A stretch of 28,761 nt of DNA. Source: CAZISM01 sp964541895 (GTDB taxonomy: Bacteria > Zhuqueibacterota > Zhuqueibacteria > Residuimicrobiales > Residuimicrobiaceae). Location of the stretch: NCBI GenBank assembly GCA_964541895.1, contig CAZISM010000071.1:1-28761 (forward strand), in the 5' to 3' direction. Each line of letters starts with the position of its first letter. Positions within the stretch are counted from its first letter, which is position 1. This document shows positions 23,526 to 28,761 of this stretch, in pieces. A program made the position numbers and the translations under genes. Under the pieces are notes generated by a model. That model was not told the origin of the DNA, ran no database searches, and saw nothing but the letters and a program-made list of their open reading frames with translations.

Positions 23526-26500
23526 ATGCCCTTCCCTGGAACGAAGGTGATGAAGCGGTGGTGGCTTTTTCTTTTCCTATGTTGTCCTTTCTGCATGCCT
23601 GCCGCGACGGCGCAGGTCACCGGCAAGGTGGAGCGGATCTCCCTGTATGATAAAGATCTGTTCATCCTCGGCGAGGGCCGCCGCGGGCCCTATCTCTTGC
23701 CAGACAGCCTCATCATCAAAGATTCGGAACGGATATATATCAACGAACAGGCGATTCCCCAAAACGCCTACGAGTTGAACTATATCAACGGCGAACTCCG
23801 TTTCGTTTTTCCTGTGCCGGAAAAGGCCTCGATCCACATCCAGTATACAAAATCTCCCCTGGCCTTGGCCAAAACTTTCAGCCACCGTCCTGTTATTCAG
23901 CGTGTGCCCGGTGCTACGGCAGAGCTGACCGCTGTGCCCACCAGCTCCGGCAAGCCGGCGGAAGAGGATTATGCCGGTCAATTGAACAAGAGCGGCAGCA
24001 TCACCCGCGGGGTGACCGTGGGCAGCAATCGGGGTCTGAAAGTAAACTCCAGCCTCAACCTCAACGTCTCGGGCAAGGTCGCGGAGGATGTGGAGGTGGT
24101 AGCGGCACTGACCGATCAAAGCACCCCGTTGCAGCCGGAAGGGACAACCCAGAATCTGCAAGAGATCGACAAGGTCTTTGTGCAGGTGAAGGCGCCGCAT
24201 CTGTCGGCCACCATGGGTGATTACAATCTGGAGTTGGGTGAGAGCCAGTATGCCCGCTACAGCCGCAAGCTGCAGGGCGCTATGGGCAAAGCCGNNNNNN
24301 NNNNNNNNNNNNNNNNNNNNNNNNNNNNNNNNNNNNNNNNNNNNNNNNNNNNNNNNNNNNNNNNNNNNNNNNNNNNNNNNNNNNNNNNNNNNNNGCCGCC
24401 GGCCAACTCTGGCGCGACCGCATCGCGATCAGCGCTACCTTTCTGCGCGAAGCGGACGACAAAAGCAATCCGCTGGATTTCACGCTCACCGAGGACAAGC
24501 TGGCGACATTGCGCGCCGCCGGCGACGATGCCGGCAAAGCCGTGCAAAACGGCGCCGCCTATGTCGGCCCCGGCAATGGCGCCTATGTGCAAACAGCGGC
24601 CGGCTATTTTCGCTATACCGGTACGGATTCGGGCGACTATCGGGTGAGCTTTTCCGATGTCGGCGAAGGCTTGGGCTCGTATCGCTATCGCAGTTTTGGC
24701 ATCTATGACTATGTCGGCGCCGGCCAGGGCCGCTATGAGCCGGTGATCCTTCTGGCTACGGCGCGAAGCCATAGCTTGGCGGATTTTACCATGGCCATAA
24801 AACCGGTGTCGGGGGTGACGCTTCAATCCGAAGTGGCGCTGAGCTCTCTCGACCTCAACGCTTTTTCCAATCTGGACGATCAGGATAACGACGGCATGGC
24901 GCAGAACTGGCAGCTGTCGATCAAGCCGGATTCGCTCCGTTTTTTGGGTCGAAAGTGGGGTACCCTGGAGATGCAGGCCCGCTATCGTCGCGTCGAGGAT
25001 CGCTTCCAGGATATTGACCGCACCACCGAGGTGGAATACAGCCGTCGCTGGGATCTGCCGGCCTCGGCGCAGCGCGGCGAACAGGTTCGCGAGTGGCTGG
25101 GGCGTTATCAACCCTGGGCCGGCTATGCGCTCAGCGGCGAATACGGCAGCATTCAAAAGGGCGACTATTTCAATTCCACACGCTGGCAGTTTGAAAACCG
25201 TTTGAATCGCCGGCGCTGGCCGGATGCCCAGTTTCGCATGGAACGCATCGTCAAGGATGAAACCTCGATCGCTCGACGAGGAGACTGGCTGCGACAGCGG
25301 GGATCTTTAAATTACCGCCTCGGCCGATTCACCCCTCTGCTGGAATATGAAGCGGAGGTCAAGAAAGAAAACTGGTCGGATTCCCTGCACACCGGATTTC
25401 GTTTCTACAGTTATAACGGCGGCCTCGAGTTCAGGCCCTCCTCCCGCATCAGTACCGTCGCCAAAGTGGCGCTGCGCGACGATGAGGATTATACCGGACT
25501 CGATGCCTTTGCGGAAACATCCCAGGCTGTCACACAAAGCCTGGCGGTCCGCCTGCAGCAATGGAAGGCGCTGTCCGGATCCGTGGAATTCACCCATCGT
25601 GAACGTATCTTTGCAGATTCGACAGAGGAAAACAAGAATACCGACCTGGCCGAGGTACGCCTGAATTTTTCTCCCTGGCGCAATGCGGTGACCAGCGATG
25701 TAAACTATCAGATCTCCAACACCGCCACCGCCAAAAAAGAACCCGTATATATTCAAGTCAGCCCCGGTGACGGCAATTACCGCTTTGACAAGGATCTCAA
25801 TGAATATGTCAACGATCCGCTGGGCGACCTGGTGATGCGCACCATCGTGACCGATGAATTGATTCCGGTGGTGGAACTGAAAGCCAGCACTCGCCTGCGC
25901 TGCTCGCCGGCGCGATTTTTTGCGGCTCGCGGTGCCGGCGCCAAAAAGAGTCTGAAAAACTGGCAAAAGGTGTTGAGCGCGCTCTCTTCGGAAACCTATG
26001 TGAATGTGGAGGAGCGCACTCAGGAAAAAGAGGTCTGGCAGGTGTATCTGCTCAATCAGAGCAAATTCCGCCAACCGGCTGCGAGCATTTACGGCAACCT
26101 GCAGGTTCGTCAGGATCTGTTTCTGTTTGAATCGCGCCGCGATTTTTCCCTGCGGTTGCGCTATCAGCAGCGTGATGAGACCAACAATCAGTATGTCGAA
26201 GGCGGCCAGAATCGCCTGGAACGGGAGTATAACGGTCGGCTGACCAATCGGTTTTCAGAGCGCTGGAGTTCGCAAACGGAAATCGCGCACAAACGCACGG
26301 CGCGTTTTTTCGGTTTCAGCGGGCGGCAGAATCGTGACGTCTATGCCAATCAGGCGCGCTTTGACCTGTCGTTCCGGCCCCGTTCAGTGCTGGAGCTCGC
26401 CCTGGAGAGCAGGCTCTCCCGCGAAGAGGATCGTTTTTACGTCGACCCCACTCGTGTTACCTCGGTGGCGATAGTGCCGCGCGTTACCTACGCGGTCAAG

Positions 26501-26746
26501 TCCAAAGGTCGGCTGCGCGGGGAGGTAGAGTACAGCAGCGTATCGGCGCAACCCAAGGGGCGCGTCATCCCGTACGAGATGGCGAACGGTCGCAGCATCG
26601 GCCAATCGTTCAATTGGGATTTACGCTTTGACTATCGCGTTTCCATAACGATTCAGGCGTCGGTATCTTATTCCGGACGGAACGAACCGCAGCGACGCGG
26701 CACGATCCACACCGGCCGCGCCCAGGTAACAGCCGCTTTTCGCTGA
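23526..26746 (+). CDS. Large secreted, beta-rich surface/outer-membrane protein, interrupted by an assembly gap
   Basis: The first part (23526-24294) and second part (24395-26746) are in different frames as assembled because the 100 N placeholder is not the true gap length. The N-terminus has a signal peptide (WWLFLFLCCPFCMPAATA). A domain with ILGEGRRGPYLLPDS and RIYINEQAIPQNAYELNY follows, then SGSITRGVTVGSNRGLKVNS and LQEIDKVFVQVKAPHLSA with GDYNLELGES. The second part is about 780 residues of alternating aromatic/charged strands (for example WQFENRLNRRRW, SVEFTHRERIFA), typical of an outer-membrane barrel or long beta structure. I associate this arrangement with uncharacterised Bacteroidota-type surface proteins, and no function is known to me. 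ATG 23526 has GGGGA four bases upstream; ATG 23550 is an alternative. An Omp85 gene starts 12 bp downstream. Confidence 0.75.
24295..24394. other. Assembly gap (100 N) inside the large surface protein gene
   Basis: Exactly 100 N. Unlike the first gap, the flanks share only GCCG (4 bp), which may be chance. For one reading frame the true insert must be 2 modulo 3 in length, or a 4-bp overlap; 100 does not fit. Related proteins, as I recall them, carry roughly 80-100 more residues at this point, so sequence is probably missing. Confidence 0.95.
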
Positions 26747-26757
26747 TAAAAAATTCG

Positions 26758-28545
26758 ATGGACATGAGAGATATGGCCCGTTGGCGTTACATAACCGTGT
26801 TCTTTTTTGGCACACTGCTGCTGTCATGCGGACTCGCCGCAGCGAAAGAGCCCATGATCCGTCGCATCGATTTTCGGGGCTTGAAACACATCTCGGTGAA
26901 CGATGCCCGCACCTGGTTCGGTCTGAAGGTTAACACCCCGTTGCGCATCGCGGAACTCAGCCGAGCCGGTGAAGCGTTGCTGGCGGCTATGGCCGCCAGC
27001 GGCTACTCCTTCAGCCGTATCGATTCCATGGTTTATGCTATTACCGCCGACAGTTCAGCCGCGCAATTGAGCGTGTATATCCATGAAGGCACCGAGCTCA
27101 GGCTGGGTGAGGTTGCGTTGCAGGGCCTGGACAGCCTGCAGGCGGCGCAGATCAGGAGCCGGTTCAACAGCAGGCGCGGCCAGCCGCTGGATCCGGAACG
27201 GCTGCAACAGGATTTGGATGACGCGGTCACTCAGCTGGAGTTGCGCGGCTATCCCTTTGCCCGCTTTGATCTGCAGTCGGTGCATCTCGACACCTTGCCC
27301 AAAAACATGCAGGGGCTGGCGGTCACCTTTAACGGCGTCACAGGCCCGCGGCTGCTGATTCGCGATATTCAGATCGTCGGCAACAAGGTGACTAAAAAGC
27401 AGGTGCTGTTACGTGAAATCCGAATCAAGCCAGGCGATTTTTATGATCAGGGCAAAGTGGGCCGGATCCGCAATCGCCTGATGAAACTCCATTACCTCTC
27501 GCACGTGGAAGAGCCGGAAGTGTTCTGGAGCAGCGGCCAGGAGGGAGGGTTGCTGGTGCGGGTCAAAGAGGGCAACTCCAGCCGCTTTGACGGCATTCTC
27601 GGTTATGTGCCGGCGACGACCGATGAAAAGGGCTATTTTACCGGTCTGATCGATATCTCGCTGGGCAACCTGCTCGGCACTGGCCGGGCCCTGGAAGCGC
27701 ACTGGCAGAAACGGGATCAAAAAACCCAGGATATAAAATTGTCCTTCTGGGAGCCCTGGGTGGCCGGCCTGCCGGTCAACGCCGGACTGGCGTTCAGCCA
27801 ATTAATCCAGGACACCACGTATGTGCAGCGGGACCTGCAGTTCAATCTCGCCATGCCGCTGCTGGAAAACCTCTCCATTACCGCGCAGCTGGCCAGTCAG
27901 GCGATTACGCCGGATTCGGTGGGCAGTTACGTCTTTGCTTTGCTGCGGTCACGCAACGAAACCGCCGCTATCGGGTTCGAGTACGACAGCCGCGATGATC
28001 GCATCAATCCCCGGCGCGGCGTCTTTTATGGAACCGCCGTGCAGGCCGGCAGAAAAAAGAACCTGGGCCCGGCCGAATTGATCGAACAGCAACAGGTGCG
28101 GACGAACAGCTCCAATAAACGGATCCTGCTGGATGTCGAGTTCTATGTGCCGCTGTGGAAGCGACAGGTGCTGGCCTGGACCTTGCATGGCCGGCAAGTT
28201 CAGAGCAACGAAGGCGTGATTCCGTTGCCGGACCAGTTCCGGCTCGGTGGCGCGCGCTCCCTGCGCGGCTATCGCGAAGATCAGTTTCGCGGCAGCAGCG
28301 TATCCTGGTCTGCTCTGGAGTGGCGATACATCCTGGGTCGGCGCTCCCGGTTCTTCTGTTTTCTCGATGCCGGCTATTTCAGCAGCAAAGACCAGGAGAT
28401 CAGAAACGAAGCCTACAAAGTGGGATATGGTTTCGGATTTCGTCTGGAAACCGGTTTGGGAATGATGGGTGTCGACTATGGCCTGGGCCAGGGCGATACC
28501 GCTTTTGCCGGAAAGGTGCATGTGGGTTTGGTGAACGAGTTTTGA
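26758..28545 (+). CDS. Omp85-family outer-membrane protein (BamA/TamA-like)
   Basis: A 595-residue protein. A signal peptide (about 10-28) precedes about three POTRA-like units: IRRIDFRGLKHISVNDARTW, then LRLGEVALQGLDSLQAAQIR, and LLIRDIQIVGNKVTKKQVLL. A C-terminal 16-strand-type barrel (about 285-595) has the Omp85 loop motif RGYRED near LGGARSLRGYREDQFRGS, and the chain ends in Phe. The family inserts or exports proteins at the outer membrane. With three POTRA domains it is closer in layout to TamA than to BamA (five). The ATG at 26758 is 12 bp after the surface protein stop, so the two genes are almost certainly co-expressed and this may be a dedicated assembly factor. ATGs at 26764 and 26773 are alternatives. 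Confidence 0.88.
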   Translation: MDMRDMARWRYITVFFFGTLLLSCGLAAAKEPMIRRIDFRGLKHISVNDARTWFGLKVNTPLRIAELSRAGEALLAAMAASGYSFSRIDSMVYAITADSSAAQLSVYIHEGTELRLGEVALQGLDSLQAAQIRSRFNSRRGQPLDPERLQQDLDDAVTQLELRGYPFARFDLQSVHLDTLPKNMQGLAVTFNGVTGPRLLIRDIQIVGNKVTKKQVLLREIRIKPGDFYDQGKVGRIRNRLMKLHYLSHVEEPEVFWSSGQEGGLLVRVKEGNSSRFDGILGYVPATTDEKGYFTGLIDISLGNLLGTGRALEAHWQKRDQKTQDIKLSFWEPWVAGLPVNAGLAFSQLIQDTTYVQRDLQFNLAMPLLENLSITAQLASQAITPDSVGSYVFALLRSRNETAAIGFEYDSRDDRINPRRGVFYGTAVQAGRKKNLGPAELIEQQQVRTNSSNKRILLDVEFYVPLWKRQVLAWTLHGRQVQSNEGVIPLPDQFRLGGARSLRGYREDQFRGSSVSWSALEWRYILGRRSRFFCFLDAGYFSSKDQEIRNEAYKVGYGFGFRLETGLGMMGVDYGLGQGDTAFAGKVHVGLVNEF

Positions 28546-28561
28546 CGGGCTGAAGGGAAAC

Positions 28562-28761
28562 ATGCTATTTAATTCTCTGGCGTTTCTGATATTTTTTCCG
28601 CTGGTGGTGATCGTCACCTTGCTGCTGCCGATGCGGTACCGCTGGCTGTGGCTGCTGCCGGCCAGCTGTTTTTTCTACATGTACTGGAAAATCGAATACG
28701 GCTTTCTGCTCCTTTTCACCGCCAGCATCGACTATCTTGCCGCCCTGGCCATGCCAAAGGC
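28562..28761 (+). CDS. MBOAT-family O-acyltransferase (N-terminal part, runs off window)
   Basis: Only the first 66 codons are present. The start MLFNSLAFLIFFPLVVIV, followed by PMRYRWLWLLPASCFFYMYWK and a second hydrophobic stretch, is the typical beginning of AlgI-like membrane-bound O-acyltransferases, which acetylate exported polysaccharides. GAAGGG lies just before the ATG, which starts 16 bp after the Omp85 stop. The catalytic His region is outside the window. Its presence here suggests the cluster continues into polymer acylation. Confidence 0.85.
   Translation, partial: MLFNSLAFLIFFPLVVIVTLLLPMRYRWLWLLPASCFFYMYWKIEYGFLLLFTASIDYLAALAMPK

Overview
The window reads as a piece of a draft (metagenome-type) genome: two runs of exactly 100 N mark scaffold joins. 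The organism is a Gram-negative, outer-membrane bacterium, shown by lipid A genes (lpxB, lpxK), an Omp85 protein and a TolC-like protein. A secreted protein with a type IX (Por) C-terminal sorting domain, a large surface protein of a kind I associate with Bacteroidota and its relatives, and a Bacteroidota-like sugar transferase point to the FCB superphylum or a nearby candidate phylum (Calditrichota/KSB1-like). I cannot place it more precisely. Coding is dense, with moderately high GC; no tRNA, rRNA, CRISPR array or insertion sequence was seen.

Region 1 (1-6462, minus strand) is a signalling-plus-exopolysaccharide operon. In transcription order it holds a stand-alone HPt protein, a large hybrid histidine kinase with two receivers, a single-domain response regulator, a receiver-like/sugar-transferase fusion, a half-length TolC-like protein and the start of a Wzz/GumC-like chain-length protein. 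The kinase looks broken as assembled. A 55-bp sequence is repeated on both sides of the N run, and removing one copy plus the Ns restores one 1088-residue frame.

Region 2 (6463-9716) is a 753-bp non-coding stretch with two divergent sigma-54-type (-24/-12) promoter candidates, one facing the Region 1 operon and one facing a plus-strand polysaccharide deacetylase. Next to the deacetylase is a convergent NtrC-type sigma-54 activator, which is a natural candidate regulator for both promoters.

Region 3 (9880-21964) is mostly envelope biogenesis on the minus strand. One block, in transcription order, is an NlpC/P60 lipoprotein, rlmD, uppP, a serine hydrolase, a URO-D-type methyltransferase-like protein, a Gfo/Idh/MocA oxidoreductase, an ICMT-like methyltransferase and lpxB. 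A second block is a DUF374 acyltransferase overlapping lpxK. Between the blocks lies a plus-strand gene for a secreted type IX cargo protein.

Region 4 (22104-28761, plus strand) holds a small membrane-anchored protein, an NHL-repeat protein, a large surface protein interrupted by the second N run, an Omp85/TamA-like barrel and the start of an MBOAT O-acyltransferase. It looks like a cell-surface assembly or polymer-modification cluster of unknown product.

The most interesting hypothesis is a phosphorelay wired directly to exopolysaccharide synthesis: HPt, hybrid kinase and response regulator sit in one operon with an initiating sugar transferase that itself carries a receiver-like domain with Glu at the phospho-acceptor position, behind a sigma-54-type promoter.
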